Assembly: GCF_009827595.1 (NCBI RefSeq)
Contig: NZ_WTYT01000001.1
Location: forward strand, 1-64,000
Source: Altericroceibacterium endophyticum
GTDB lineage: Bacteria; Pseudomonadota; Alphaproteobacteria; Sphingomonadales; Sphingomonadaceae
Reading direction: 5' to 3'
Length of the DNA stretch: 64,000 nucleotides
Part shown: positions 1 to 12,544 of the stretch, in pieces
Layout of the letters: each line of letters opens with the position of its first letter
How positions within the stretch are numbered: position 1 is the first letter of the stretch
Position numbers and translations under genes: made by a program
Notes under the pieces: generated by a model
The model's database searches: none
Seen by the model: the letters and a program-made list of their open reading frames with translations, nothing else
What the model was told of the DNA's origin: nothing

Positions 1-220
1 CCGCGGGCCTGAAGGCGTGTCTGGAGCCAAGAGGTGCAGATGGGCGAGCCGCCGCAGGGCGAACCAGAGGGACGCAACCTATAAACATACCTTTGCGTCG
101 ATAATTCCCTTAAAAGTCACGTAATTAGGTAGACTTACCGGGTTGGTCGACAAGAAGAACGCACTAACTTCACTGTAGATAAGCTCTATTCAATCGGTTT
201 AACTATAGCGAGTTTTTACC
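1..220. other. Non-coding leader upstream of the pilus operon
   Basis: No convincing gene is visible. Two frames stay open from the left edge to about positions 104 and 124, so a few terminal codons of an upstream gene cannot be excluded, but neither translation looks like a known protein end. The stretch after about position 80 is more AT-rich than its surroundings, as expected for the promoter region of the pilus operon that starts at 221. I see no clear -35/-10 pair. Confidence 0.4.
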
Positions 221-739
221 ATGCGCAGCTTTTCGCGTTATACTGCCGCGGCACCCCTTCTATTTTTCGGCGCGCTTTTTCCTTTGTCTGCTCAGGCAGC
301 AACGGAGACTGATACGTTTGAGGTGCTGTTAACGATCGAGGACGCCTGCGCCGTGACAGCAGGATCTGGCTCTGCGATCGATCTTGGAGCCCAGGCAGCC
401 AGTCAGACGGATATAGCCTCGAGCGGTACGTTCACGGTCAATTGTTCCAATTCAACGCCTTATTACATCGGTCTTGCGCCTTCCAACGGCAGTACGAGCG
501 GTGCGGGCGAACTGGCTTCGGGCACCACTACAGATAAAGTGCCTTATCAGCTCCGCTCCGCTACTGGTGGGGCCGGGACGATTTGGGGCAATACGGCCAC
601 ATCCAGCGCTGTCGGCAATGGCGTCGCCGGAACGGGCGAGGGCTCTGATCAGAGCTATACTGTCTATGTGACGGTGCCGGACGCCAATTTTACGCCTGCC
701 GATTACAAAGATACGGTAACGGTGACGGTGAATTTTTGA
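221..739 (+). CDS. Csu-type pilin: spore coat U (SCPU) domain protein
   Basis: Predicted secreted structural subunit of a Csu-family (archaic) chaperone-usher pilus, 172 residues. An N-terminal signal peptide runs to about residue 26 (hydrophobic core, then SAQA before ATE). The mature part is one SCPU beta-sandwich domain: a Cys in EDACAV and a second in VNCSN would form the typical disulfide, followed by the family pattern YYIGLAPSNG, a GAGEL turn, PYQLRS and an alternating hydrophobic C-terminal strand ending VTVNF, which resembles the donor strand recognised by the chaperone. It is first in a four-gene operon with chaperone, usher and a larger two-domain SCPU protein. Its C-terminal half is closely similar to the last domain of the fourth gene. 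It is probably the major shaft subunit; which SCPU protein forms the shaft is inferred from size. Confidence 0.88.
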   Translation: MRSFSRYTAAAPLLFFGALFPLSAQAATETDTFEVLLTIEDACAVTAGSGSAIDLGAQAASQTDIASSGTFTVNCSNSTPYYIGLAPSNGSTSGAGELASGTTTDKVPYQLRSATGGAGTIWGNTATSSAVGNGVAGTGEGSDQSYTVYVTVPDANFTPADYKDTVTVTVNF

Positions 740-754
740 TCGTTTTTTGATGCG

Positions 755-1510
755 ATGCGCATTCCCGCTCCTTTTGTCGGCCTTCTTCTTGCGTTCCAGA
801 GCGTCGCAGCCAGCAGTGGTGGCTTGCAGGTTTCACCTGTTCGGGTGACAATTGACCAGCCATCGGAAGTGGTGTGGTTGTCCAATGCATCACCAGAGCC
901 GTTATCCGCGCAGATCCGCATCTTTTCCTGGACCCAGGATGGCGGTGAAGAAAGTCTGCGTGCGACCGACGATCTGGTAGCCAGCCCCCCAATCATGGAT
1001 ATTGGTGCGGGTGAGCGTCAGCTGGTCCGGCTTATTCCTCTGGCGGCGTCAGTTATGCAAGCATCGCCGAGCAAAGTCGCCTGCGAAACGGCTTTTCGCA
1101 TGATCGTGGATGAACTGCCCCCCGAGAGGGATGCCAGGGCAGTCCCACGTGCGGGCGTGCGTTACAGGCTGCGTTATTCGATACCCGTGTTCCAGCCAGC
1201 ATCCTCCTGCCCGCAAGAAATTACGCCCGAACTCACGTTTACCTGGGAGAGAGAGGGCGAGGATCTGATGTTGAAAGTGGCCAATATCGGGCACCGCCAC
1301 GCGCAATTGGGCCGGGCAATCCTGCGAGACGCAAATGGCGATGTGAACATATTAAGCGAGGGGTTATGGGGCTATGTCTTGCCCGGAAGCGCGATGTCAT
1401 TCGCTGTGCCGAGCCTGCCCGATCCTCGATCCCTGTCAGGAACGCTCGAGATCATGGTCAATGGGACGGAAGAACGCCATTTGCTCCAGAGCAGCGCGGC
1501 GGATAGCTGA
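755..1510 (+). CDS. Periplasmic pilus assembly chaperone (PapD/CsuC-like)
   Basis: Periplasmic chaperone of 251 residues that would cap and stabilise SCPU pilins before delivery to the usher. A short signal peptide (about residues 1-20, ending SVAAS) is followed by the N-terminal immunoglobulin-like domain: GGLQVSPVRVTI, then VWLSNASPEP, GERQLVRLIPL and RYRLRYSIPVF, which match the chaperone G1-F1 region. A smaller C-terminal domain carries LMLKVANIGHRHAQL. The start lies 15 bases after the pilin stop, and there is no strong Shine-Dalgarno sequence, so translational coupling is likely. The end overlaps the usher start by 50 bases. Family assignment is secure; specificity for these SCPU subunits is inferred from the operon. 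Confidence 0.87.
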   Translation: MRIPAPFVGLLLAFQSVAASSGGLQVSPVRVTIDQPSEVVWLSNASPEPLSAQIRIFSWTQDGGEESLRATDDLVASPPIMDIGAGERQLVRLIPLAASVMQASPSKVACETAFRMIVDELPPERDARAVPRAGVRYRLRYSIPVFQPASSCPQEITPELTFTWEREGEDLMLKVANIGHRHAQLGRAILRDANGDVNILSEGLWGYVLPGSAMSFAVPSLPDPRSLSGTLEIMVNGTEERHLLQSSAADS

Positions 1511-3869
1511 TCTCGTGGCGGCCTGCTGTCTAACGCTCTGCATTCCATTCAATGCCAGCGCGGCTGCCCGTCTGGATGACCGACCTACACAAGCCGGCGG
1601 CCTGCCGCCAGCGGCGGTTGAGGATGAGCCGGGCGAAAAACCGGTTCCGCTATATCTTGCCGTGACAGTAAATGGCGTTCAGCGCGGTGTCGCGCCCTTC
1701 GAGATGCTGGGTAGCCGCATCCGCGCAGCCCCGCTGACGCTCTCCTCGCTTGGGCTCCGTGTTGAGGTGGACAATCCGTCGCCGCTGTCATTGGACGATC
1801 TCTCCTGGCTTTCCACTCGATATGATGCCGGTCGGCAGGCGATCGAATTGTTTGCGCCTGCGGAACGGTTGCTGGCGGAGACCGCCTATCTCAACCAATT
1901 GCCGGAAGACAATCCGCCCATTCTGCGCGGACAAGGCGCGCTGCTCAATTTCGATCTCGCGGCCAATCTTGTCCGCGATACGCTGAGCATGAATGGCTAT
2001 GGCAATCTGCGTCTCTTTTCCGGAGATGCCTTGTTCGAAAATAGCGGTCTCTGGCGTCAGACATCAGGCCCTCAGAAGAGTGGTTCTGCATTTCTGCGCT
2101 TCGATAGTACCGCGCAATTCAGTCTGCCGGACCGGAAATTGCAGTTCCAACTGGGCGATGTGACCACCATAGGCAGCAGGCTGGGCCGTGCGACGCGGAT
2201 CGGCGGATTGCGGGTGGGGTCGGATTTCTCTCTGCAACCTTATTTCGTCAGTACGCCGCTGCCCGCGTTTCTGGGATCGGCCATCCTGCCGTCCAGCGTC
2301 GATCTGTATATCAACGGGTTGAAGCGCTATAGCGGCAATATCGCGCCGGGGCCGTTCGAGCTTTCAGCCGGCCAACCGCAGATCAGCGGTGCGGGCACAG
2401 CGCAGGTGGTACTGACCGATATTCTTGGCCGCAGTGTCACTCTCGATTTTCCGATCTATGATTCCGAAAGCCTGCTGCGGAAGGGCGTTTCCGAATGGTC
2501 GTTCGCGGCCGGGACATTGCGGCGGGATTACGGAATCCGATCCTTTGCCTATCAAGATGACGTGCTGGCCAGCGCGGACTGGAGACACGGCGTGTCTGAC
2601 AGCCTTTCCGTGGCGAGCCACGGCGAATGGCGTGAAGGGATGCTTAATCTGGGCGCAGAGGCGCAATGGCTGAAACCGACGATCGGCCTGCTTTCCGCCG
2701 GACTTTCCGCCAGTAGCAGACAAGGGCGCAAAGGCTATCGCTACAGGCTGGGCTATAGCTGGATGGACAGTCGGTTCAGCATATCGGCCGATATCGAACG
2801 CGCGAATGAGGCCTATGCCGATATTGCTGCGACCTATGGCGTTCCCTTTCCCACGATCCGTGATCGTTTTCGAATAGGGTACACGACGCGCAGTCTGGGG
2901 AGCTATTCGGCAGGTCTGCTGCGGCAGAAAATCGCCGGCAAAGGTGCGGAAACGATTGCCAGCGCCTATTGGTCAAAGTCTTTCAGTTCCAGCCTGTCTG
3001 TCAATATGTCCGGCAACTATGCCTTTGGCCAAAGTGGTTACAAAAGCGTGTTTCTGACTTTGTCCTACAGCCCGGGCAGCCGCGCGCATTATTCGGCGTC
3101 TTTCAATGAAAGCAATCGCTCCCGGCAGGCGCTGCTCTCTGCCCGCCGTTCCGCGGATTATGATGGCGGCGCTGGTTGGCGGATGCAGCTATTGAGGCGA
3201 AGCGATGATGTGGAACTGGCCGGACAGGCTGACTATCTGACTGACTTCGGGCGCTTCACCGCAGGCGGGCGAACAGGGCAGGCAAGCTCAGCCTTTGCCA
3301 CCTATCGTGGGGCGCTGGTGGCGATGGACGGGGGGCTTCACGCGGCCCGTGAGATTAACGACGGTTTCGCCATCGTTTCTGTTCCGGGACGTGAAGGTGT
3401 GCCGGTCCGACTGCAGAACCGCGAATATGGCGTTACCGGCAAGGATGGCACATTGTTGGTGACGGGGCTCAATGCCTATCAGCACAACCGCATCGAAATC
3501 GATCCCAGCAAGCTGCCGCCCAATCTCGAGATCAAGGCATTGGTGAAGGACGTGGTGCCCGCGCGAAAGGCGGGCGCTTCGGTCAGATTCGAAATGCAGC
3601 CGGGGCACTGGTTGATGATGCATGTCGCGGATGAGAGCGGCAATTATCTGGCGGTGGGCAGCCAGGCAGAATCCACGCTGACCGGCAAGCGGTTTCATCT
3701 CGGCTATGACGGAATGCTCTATATCGAACAGGCTCAAGCTGGCGATATTCTGATTATTCAGGTTGATGACGGGGCATGTCAGGTGACACTGCCCGATAGT
3801 ATCCCGAGTGAAAGGCTCGGGCGCCTTGGCGACGTGACATGCGCGGAGACCATTGATGCCCGGCATTGA
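1461..3869 (+). CDS. Outer-membrane pilus usher (CsuD/FimD-like)
   Basis: Outer-membrane pore that exports and polymerises the pilins, about 802 residues. I chose the ATG at 1461 because it begins a good signal peptide (basic MGRKNAICSRAARR, hydrophobic stretch, cleavage near NASAAA). The frame is open farther upstream to 1374, but that extension lies inside the chaperone gene and has no signal-peptide character. After the signal come the N-terminal periplasmic domain (PLYLAVTVNGV and on), the beta-barrel, a plug/middle region with the usher pattern SSVDLYINGLKRYSGNI, and C-terminal domains with GREGVPVRLQNREYGVTGKDG. Length matches short archaic ushers. It overlaps the next gene by 14 bases, supporting one transcript. 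Confidence 0.9.
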   Translation: MGRKNAICSRAARRIADLVAACCLTLCIPFNASAAARLDDRPTQAGGLPPAAVEDEPGEKPVPLYLAVTVNGVQRGVAPFEMLGSRIRAAPLTLSSLGLRVEVDNPSPLSLDDLSWLSTRYDAGRQAIELFAPAERLLAETAYLNQLPEDNPPILRGQGALLNFDLAANLVRDTLSMNGYGNLRLFSGDALFENSGLWRQTSGPQKSGSAFLRFDSTAQFSLPDRKLQFQLGDVTTIGSRLGRATRIGGLRVGSDFSLQPYFVSTPLPAFLGSAILPSSVDLYINGLKRYSGNIAPGPFELSAGQPQISGAGTAQVVLTDILGRSVTLDFPIYDSESLLRKGVSEWSFAAGTLRRDYGIRSFAYQDDVLASADWRHGVSDSLSVASHGEWREGMLNLGAEAQWLKPTIGLLSAGLSASSRQGRKGYRYRLGYSWMDSRFSISADIERANEAYADIAATYGVPFPTIRDRFRIGYTTRSLGSYSAGLLRQKIAGKGAETIASAYWSKSFSSSLSVNMSGNYAFGQSGYKSVFLTLSYSPGSRAHYSASFNESNRSRQALLSARRSADYDGGAGWRMQLLRRSDDVELAGQADYLTDFGRFTAGGRTGQASSAFATYRGALVAMDGGLHAAREINDGFAIVSVPGREGVPVRLQNREYGVTGKDGTLLVTGLNAYQHNRIEIDPSKLPPNLEIKALVKDVVPARKAGASVRFEMQPGHWLMMHVADESGNYLAVGSQAESTLTGKRFHLGYDGMLYIEQAQAGDILIIQVDDGACQVTLPDSIPSERLGRLGDVTCAETIDARH

Positions 3870-4839
3870 TCGCTCGTGTTTGAGGAGCAGCCTGTGCTGG
3901 AACTGCGCGCTGTTGGCTCTGGCGCTCTGCTGTGGTGCGGTGTTGCTATGGCCTGACCGTGCGAAGGCCAATGTTTATTGTGAACAGACCGATGCGGGAA
4001 TTGATTTCGGCACGTCGCAAAGCGGGACCGGATCGATCGATTTTCGCTGTTACAATTGGGAGCAGCAGCCGATTACCTTCACACTGTGTGTAGCGCTCGG
4101 CACTCCGAGCTGGCCGGGCACGTCCGCCGAACCGCGATTGCGATCGGGCAGCAACAGTCTGGCCTATAATATGCATCTTAACCCCGCTGCGACCAGCGTC
4201 TGGGCACCCAACAATCCGTTGGTTCAGGTGGTCTCCATGCCGGCTGCCAATGGCAGTATGGTGACCGGTTCCATCCCCTTCTACGGCCGGCTTGAAAGCT
4301 CTGAGACCGTAGCGCCGGGAACCTATACCGGCAGTTTCTACAATTCGCAGATTGGCTTTCTGCCCAACGGCAGCACGGTCTGCCTGCAGCGGATGGGGCG
4401 TTATACCGGGCGCAATTTCAATATGACGGCGCGGGCAACGGTGACCAATAATTGCATAGTCTATGCCGGCAGCCCCGCCGATCTCGGGGCGGTGCCGCGG
4501 ACCGCCGCCAATGTGTCGGGTTCGACGGCGATCACGGTGCGCTGCCCGAGTGGAACGCCCTATGCGATCGGGCTGACACCCAGCAATGGCAGTCACGCCG
4601 GGGCAGGGCAATTGTCTGGCACGGGAGCGAATATGGACCGGCCGCCCTATCAGCTGCGCTCTGGCAGCATCGCTGGGCCAGTCTGGGGGGATCTGACAGA
4701 TGTTTCCTCAACCGGAAATGGTGTGGCTGGCACAGGTGATGGCACGCATCACACCCATGATGTCTTCGTGACGATGCCGAGTCTGCAATATGAGCCCGAT
4801 AATTACAGCGATTTGGTGCTGGTAACGCTGCATTTCTGA
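3856..4839 (+). CDS. Two-domain SCPU protein, probable pilus tip adhesin (CsuE-like)
   Basis: Secreted 327-residue pilus protein, the presumed tip or adhesive subunit. A signal peptide with a long hydrophobic core ends near residue 38 (DRAKA before NVYCEQ). The mature chain holds two spore coat U domains, residues about 40-195 and 200-327. The first has several Cys (VYCEQ, FRCYN, TLCVAL, TVCLQ) and is divergent. The second has NNCIVYA, VRCPSGTPYAIGLTPSNG and PPYQLRS, and ends LVTLHF, very like the first gene of the operon. ATG at 3856 follows a possible TTG at 3853; either start overlaps the usher. Two SCPU domains, position last in the operon and length are typical of CsuE tip proteins in characterised Csu systems. 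Binding target unknown. Confidence 0.85.
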   Translation: MPGIDRSCLRSSLCWNCALLALALCCGAVLLWPDRAKANVYCEQTDAGIDFGTSQSGTGSIDFRCYNWEQQPITFTLCVALGTPSWPGTSAEPRLRSGSNSLAYNMHLNPAATSVWAPNNPLVQVVSMPAANGSMVTGSIPFYGRLESSETVAPGTYTGSFYNSQIGFLPNGSTVCLQRMGRYTGRNFNMTARATVTNNCIVYAGSPADLGAVPRTAANVSGSTAITVRCPSGTPYAIGLTPSNGSHAGAGQLSGTGANMDRPPYQLRSGSIAGPVWGDLTDVSSTGNGVAGTGDGTHHTHDVFVTMPSLQYEPDNYSDLVLVTLHF

Positions 4840-4908
4840 ACCGCTGTGGAAGGTGGAAGGCGGTTTCAAATGATTGCAGTTTGGCACGCCTGTGCTTAGA
4901 TATTGTCC

Positions 4909-6801
4909 ATGCGTATTCTTCTTGCTGCCGCGCTGCTGACCAGCGCCGCCCCGATTGCCGCTCAGACTTCTGATCAGTCCAGCGCTGTGCCGGCTCCTGT
5001 TTTAACCACGCCTGATGCGAAGGATGTCTGGACCTATGCCCAGCCTGAAATCGCGCGCGTTACCCATGTAGGGCTTGATCTCGATGTCGATTTCGACAGC
5101 CGGACTTTGTCGGGTCATGCGACACTCGATATTCAGGCGCAGCCTGATGCCGGGGAGATCATCCTCGACAGCGACAATCTGAATATCAGCGCGGTGACCA
5201 ATGGAGAAGGCCGCCCGCTGAATTGGAGCGTCGGCGCGCGCGATGATGCGCTGGGCGCACCGCTGACGATCGAACTGGACGGATCGCGCCAGATCGTGAT
5301 CACCTACAGGACAAAACCGGGCGCGAGTGCGCTGCAATGGTTGCCGCCGGAAATGACCGCCGGGAAGAAAAAGCCGTATCTTTTCAGTCAGGGGCAACCC
5401 ATTAACAATCGCAGCTGGATACCGACACAGGACAGTCCGGGTATTCGTCAGACCTGGGATGCCAGCCTGACTGTTCCGGGCGATCTGGTCGCGGTGATGA
5501 GCGCGGAAAAACTGAGCGGCGAAACCGGTGAGCTGTTGCCCGATGGCCGCCGCCGCTTCCGCTTCCGCATGGACAAGGCGGTGCCGCCTTATCTGATCGC
5601 CTTTGCCGTGGGGGATCTGCAGTTCAAGTCGCTCGGCCCGCGTTCCGGCGTCTGGACGGAAGCCTCCATGCTGGATGCTGCGGCTTATGAATTTGCTGAT
5701 GTCGAGAAGATGATTGATGCGGCCTCTGACCTTTATGGTCCCTATCGCTGGGGCCGGTATGACATGCTGGTTCTGCCGCCATCCTTTCCCTTTGGCGGGA
5801 TGGAAAATCCCACGCTGACCTTCCTGACGCCCACGATCATCACAGGCGACCGGTCCAACACCGATGTCGTCGCGCATGAGCTGGCGCATAGCTGGTCCGG
5901 CAATCTTGTTACAAATGCCACATGGTCGGATAGCTGGCTGAATGAAGGGTTCACGACCTATTTCGAGAACCGCATCATGGAAGCGCTCTATGGAGAGGAG
6001 CGCGCTGCCATGTATTCCGATCTCGATTGGGATGGAATGATGGCGGATCTTGAGGTCTATGGCGGCCCCACCGGAACGGGCGCTGCCACGCGCCTGCATG
6101 GTGATCCCGGTGCCACCGGCGGACAGCTTGATTATTTCAAGGGTTCCAACTTCCTGCGCATGCTGGAAAAGACCGTTGGGCGGGAGCGGTGGGATGCTTA
6201 TCTGCGCTCCTATTTCGACCGGCACGCCTTTCAGCCGCAAACCACGGCCGGTTTCCTGACCGATTTGCGGCAAAATCTGCTCAAGGATGATGCCGATCTG
6301 GAACTGTCGATGCAGCTGGATCGCTGGGCCTATGCCGCTGGTCTGCCTGATAATGCGGTGCATATTCAGAGCGAGACGCTGGCGGAAGTGGATCGTGATC
6401 TGGCCGCGTATAATGCTGGCGGCGTTGCGGCGGATGTCGATACGCAGGGCTGGAGCACGCAGGAATGGTTGCGCTTCCTGAACGGAATTCCGCGTGAGCA
6501 AACCGAGGCGCGCCTGCAGGATCTGGATGAAGCGCTGGGTCTGTCTGATTCATCCAATGCCTATGTCCGTTCCGCCTGGCTCGAACTGGCGATTGCCAAT
6601 CGTTATCAGGCAGCGGTTCCGTCTCTGACTGAATTTGCGACACGGGTGGGCCGCGGCTTGCTGATCCGCCCGCTCTACTCCGGTCTGATGGAACAGGGCG
6701 AGTGGGGACGTGATCTGGCAAGGCAGTTGTATTCAGAGGCAAAACCGACATACCATCCGGCCACGGCTGCCGGTATCGAAGCCATAATAGAGGTGAAATA
6801 G
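4909..6801 (+). CDS. M1-family zinc metallopeptidase (leukotriene A4 hydrolase-like)
   Basis: Secreted or periplasmic aminopeptidase of 630 residues. The ATG at 4909 opens a signal peptide (MRILLAAALLTSAAPIAAQ); a TTG two codons earlier is possible. The N-terminal beta domain is followed by the M1 substrate-binding motif GGMENP at residues 296-301 and the zinc site HELAHSW (H323, E324, H327) with the third ligand E346 in WLNEGF, the exact HExxH-x18-E spacing. The C-terminal helical region from about residue 480 resembles the leukotriene A4 hydrolase C-terminal domain. This subfamily also includes bacterial cold-active aminopeptidases, so epoxide hydrolase activity should not be assumed. It stands alone; the next gene is an unrelated MarR regulator. 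Confidence 0.9.
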   Translation: MRILLAAALLTSAAPIAAQTSDQSSAVPAPVLTTPDAKDVWTYAQPEIARVTHVGLDLDVDFDSRTLSGHATLDIQAQPDAGEIILDSDNLNISAVTNGEGRPLNWSVGARDDALGAPLTIELDGSRQIVITYRTKPGASALQWLPPEMTAGKKKPYLFSQGQPINNRSWIPTQDSPGIRQTWDASLTVPGDLVAVMSAEKLSGETGELLPDGRRRFRFRMDKAVPPYLIAFAVGDLQFKSLGPRSGVWTEASMLDAAAYEFADVEKMIDAASDLYGPYRWGRYDMLVLPPSFPFGGMENPTLTFLTPTIITGDRSNTDVVAHELAHSWSGNLVTNATWSDSWLNEGFTTYFENRIMEALYGEERAAMYSDLDWDGMMADLEVYGGPTGTGAATRLHGDPGATGGQLDYFKGSNFLRMLEKTVGRERWDAYLRSYFDRHAFQPQTTAGFLTDLRQNLLKDDADLELSMQLDRWAYAAGLPDNAVHIQSETLAEVDRDLAAYNAGGVAADVDTQGWSTQEWLRFLNGIPREQTEARLQDLDEALGLSDSSNAYVRSAWLELAIANRYQAAVPSLTEFATRVGRGLLIRPLYSGLMEQGEWGRDLARQLYSEAKPTYHPATAAGIEAIIEVK

Positions 6802-6863
6802 AGGGGCACTGATGCCCCCTCCAGTCGGGTGAGGCCGGATCTGCCGGTGCGGGGAGATGATGA

Positions 6864-7346
6864 TTGCAGATAGACGAATTCCAAAGTGATCATCATCCGT
6901 TCCCCGGCTCGCCGGGGCCGGATTTGCAGCTGACAATGGCCATGGTCCTGTGTGTCCGTAACTGGCGTGGGATATTAGAGGACCATCTGCGTCCCTTGGG
7001 CCAGAGCACGGCGCGGATGGAGGCGCTGTGGGCGATCGCTCATATGCCGCCGGAAAGCACTCAGGCGGATATCGCGCGCGCTATGGGAATAGAAGGTGCG
7101 ACGCTGACGCGCATGGTCCAGCTGCTGGTTGATGAAGAGCTGGTTGAACGTTTCGCCGACGATGTCGATCGCCGGCGCAATCACTTGCGTCTCACCGCTA
7201 AGGGGCAGGAAACCTTGGCCAAGATCAACGAGATCACCGAGAAACTTCGTGCTGAACTGATTAGCGGGTTCGAAACGGAGCAAATCGAGCAGGCCAATGG
7301 TTTTCTCGCTCAATTGCTGTCGCGCCTCCGGACGATGGGCCCATAG
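6864..7346 (+). CDS. MarR-family transcriptional regulator
   Basis: Winged-helix DNA-binding regulator of 160 residues, expected to act as a dimer in the cytoplasm. The core shows STARMEALWAIAHMPPESTQADIA, the recognition helix region IEGATLTRMVQLLVDEELVERF, and the wing DDVDRRRNHLRLTAKG, where the DRR-N/K pattern is diagnostic of MarR. A C-terminal helix returns to the dimer interface. The start is a TTG at 6864 with GGGGAG 7 bases upstream; the first ATG in frame would remove about 24 residues, which are not needed for the fold. The target is unknown. Downstream lies a hybrid histidine kinase on the same strand, with a short inverted repeat between them that could be an operator. Confidence 0.85.
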   Translation: MQIDEFQSDHHPFPGSPGPDLQLTMAMVLCVRNWRGILEDHLRPLGQSTARMEALWAIAHMPPESTQADIARAMGIEGATLTRMVQLLVDEELVERFADDVDRRRNHLRLTAKGQETLAKINEITEKLRAELISGFETEQIEQANGFLAQLLSRLRTMGP

Positions 7347-7375
7347 GGGGAGCCTCCCTCCTACACATTGCTTCT

Positions 7376-7396
7376 TAATCGAAAACTTAACGATTA
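7376..7396. promoter_or_regulatory. Short inverted repeat between marR-like gene and histidine kinase
   Basis: TAATCG (7376-7381) and CGATTA (7391-7396) form perfect 6-base arms around a 9-base AT-rich spacer, just after the MarR gene and before the kinase gene. It could be a regulator operator; arms this short can occur by chance. Confidence 0.25.
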
Positions 7397-7470
7397 GTAC
7401 TTAGTTTCGCTGGTTGAGAGGAATTGCGGGTTGTCCGGATTCAGCAAATGTATTGAGCGTTATTAAGTAT

Positions 7471-10956
<3,486 letters not shown>

Positions 10957-11006
10957 AGCGCGGCTTACTTGAGACCCTCTTCAGTATTGATTTATCAAAT
11001 GGTTAA

Positions 11007-11043
11007 TTGACAATTAAACAATGTACACGGAGTATTGTGTACA
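11007..11043 (+). promoter_or_regulatory. Candidate promoter and operator of the rfb operon
   Basis: A consensus-like -35 box TTGACA sits at 11007-11012. The inverted repeat TGTACAC (11022-11028) and GTGTACA (11037-11043), spacer 8, lies across the expected -10 position (11030-11035, GAGTAT, weak). The stretch is AT-rich and lies about 50-90 bases before rfbA. This arrangement suggests repression by a dimeric regulator; the regulator is unknown. Confidence 0.4.
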
Positions 11044-11094
11044 ATCTTGTAAGCGATTCTTTCAATTGATCGGGTCGCATCCTGGGGCGTGGAT

Positions 11095-12027
11095 ATGACT
11101 AACAGAAAAGGCATTATTCTTGCCGGAGGGTCCGGTACACGGCTCTATCCATTGACACGCGGTGCTTCGAAACAATTGATGCCGGTTTATGACAAACCGA
11201 TGATCTATTATCCCTTGTCGGTTTTGCTGATGGCGGGAATTCGGGATATTCTGGTAATCGTACGGCCGCATGAATTGTCTGCCTTTCATGCCGTGCTGGG
11301 CGATGGCAGCAGTCTCGGAATTGAATTGCAATATGCACTTCAGCATGCGCCCGAAGGGCTGGCTCAGGCATATCACATCGGTGCAGATTTTGTCGGCAGT
11401 AATCCATCGACGTTGATACTTGGCGATAACATTTTCTACGGAAATGGTTTTACCGGCCTGTTGAGCAACGCGCTGGCGCGGCCGGACGGGGCCAGCATAT
11501 TTGGCTATCCGGTAAAAGACGCGAGGGATTTTGGCGTGGTTGCCTTCGACAAACGCGGGAGAGCTGTGTCGATTGAGGAAAAGCCTGCCCAGCCACAATC
11601 CAATATCGCAGTTACCGGTCTCTATTTCTACGATGAGAACGCCGTCGCGCTGGCCCGTGATCTGAGGCCTAGCCCGCGCGGTGAATATGAGATCACCGAT
11701 CTCAACCGGCATTATCTTGAAGGCGGCGCACTGAACGTCGAAATTATGGAGCGGGGCATGGCGTGGCTGGATACCGGCACCCATTCCAGTCTGCTCGATG
11801 CCGGGCTCTATGTCCGCACGATTGAGGAGCGGCAGGGGATCAAGATCTGCTGCCCAGAAGAGATCGCATGGCGTCAGGGATTCATCGATGATGAGGATCT
11901 GGAACGGCTGGCATCACCTCTGCGCAAAAGCGGATATGGCGACTATCTTCTCAGCCTGATTGAGGGCCGCAGTGTGAATGAACCGCAAAGTGAATTCGAT
12001 GATATTTCACTCTACTGCTATAATTGA
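11095..12027 (+). CDS. rfbA: Glucose-1-phosphate thymidylyltransferase
   Basis: First step of dTDP-L-rhamnose synthesis: glucose-1-phosphate plus dTTP gives dTDP-glucose and diphosphate, in the cytoplasm. About 310 residues, the usual length. The nucleotide-binding signature [13 protein letters not shown] starts at residue 9, followed by [18 protein letters not shown], the metal-binding LGDNIFYG, the sugar-binding EEKP and TGLYFYD, and WLDTGTH. ATG at 11095 has GGGG 7 bases upstream; a GTG at 11089 is an alternative. First gene of rfbACDB, overlapping rfbC. Confidence 0.96.
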   Translation: MTNRKGIILAGGSGTRLYPLTRGASKQLMPVYDKPMIYYPLSVLLMAGIRDILVIVRPHELSAFHAVLGDGSSLGIELQYALQHAPEGLAQAYHIGADFVGSNPSTLILGDNIFYGNGFTGLLSNALARPDGASIFGYPVKDARDFGVVAFDKRGRAVSIEEKPAQPQSNIAVTGLYFYDENAVALARDLRPSPRGEYEITDLNRHYLEGGALNVEIMERGMAWLDTGTHSSLLDAGLYVRTIEERQGIKICCPEEIAWRQGFIDDEDLERLASPLRKSGYGDYLLSLIEGRSVNEPQSEFDDISLYCYN

Positions 12028-12544
12028 CGTCAAACGCATTGTGCCCGACGTCTATGCCGATGACCGCGGCACATTTCACGAAAGCTGGAACAGCCGCGCA
12101 TTTGCGGTCCATGGAATAGAGGCTGATTTCGTTCAGGATAATCATAGCCGGTCCGCGCGGGGTGTCTTGCGCGGGCTGCATTATCAATATCCGGCACCTC
12201 AGGGTAAATTGGTGCGGGTGGTTGCCGGGCGAGCATGGGATGTGGCGGTTGATCTGCGTCCGCAATCGGTGAGTTTCGGCCAGTGGGCGGCGGCGGAACT
12301 ATCCGCTGAAAACCGCGAGATGCTGTGGGTGCCACCGGGTTTCGCCCATGGCTTCCTCGCGCTCGAGGATGACACCGAATTTCTCTATAAATGTACCGAT
12401 TATTATATGCCGGATTGCCAGAAATCGCTGGCATGGAATGATCCCGATCTCGCCATAGACTGGCCGTTGGAGGGAATGGAGCCAATCCTTTCCCCAAAGG
12501 ATCACGAAGCCCCGCTGCTTAGCCAGATCGACGCTGCCGGATGA
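11999..12544 (+). CDS. rfbC: dTDP-4-dehydrorhamnose 3,5-epimerase
   Basis: Cupin-fold epimerase converting dTDP-4-keto-6-deoxy-D-glucose to dTDP-4-keto-L-rhamnose. It shows [30 protein letters not shown] with the catalytic His in RGLHYQ, DVAVDLR, and [14 protein letters not shown] prefer the ATG at 11999 because [11 protein letters not shown] aligns with the start of the family; an ATG at 11978 with GAGGG 11 bases before it adds 7 residues. It overlaps rfbA and its TGA overlaps the rfbD ATG (ATGA). Confidence 0.95.
   Translation: MIFHSTAIIDVKRIVPDVYADDRGTFHESWNSRAFAVHGIEADFVQDNHSRSARGVLRGLHYQYPAPQGKLVRVVAGRAWDVAVDLRPQSVSFGQWAAAELSAENREMLWVPPGFAHGFLALEDDTEFLYKCTDYYMPDCQKSLAWNDPDLAIDWPLEGMEPILSPKDHEAPLLSQIDAAG

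Noticed and set aside
5002-6501. 499-codon open frame on the minus strand
   Set aside because: It lies wholly inside the M1 peptidase gene, whose zinc site and motifs are unmistakable; the translation is basic and motif-free, a shadow frame of GC-rich DNA.
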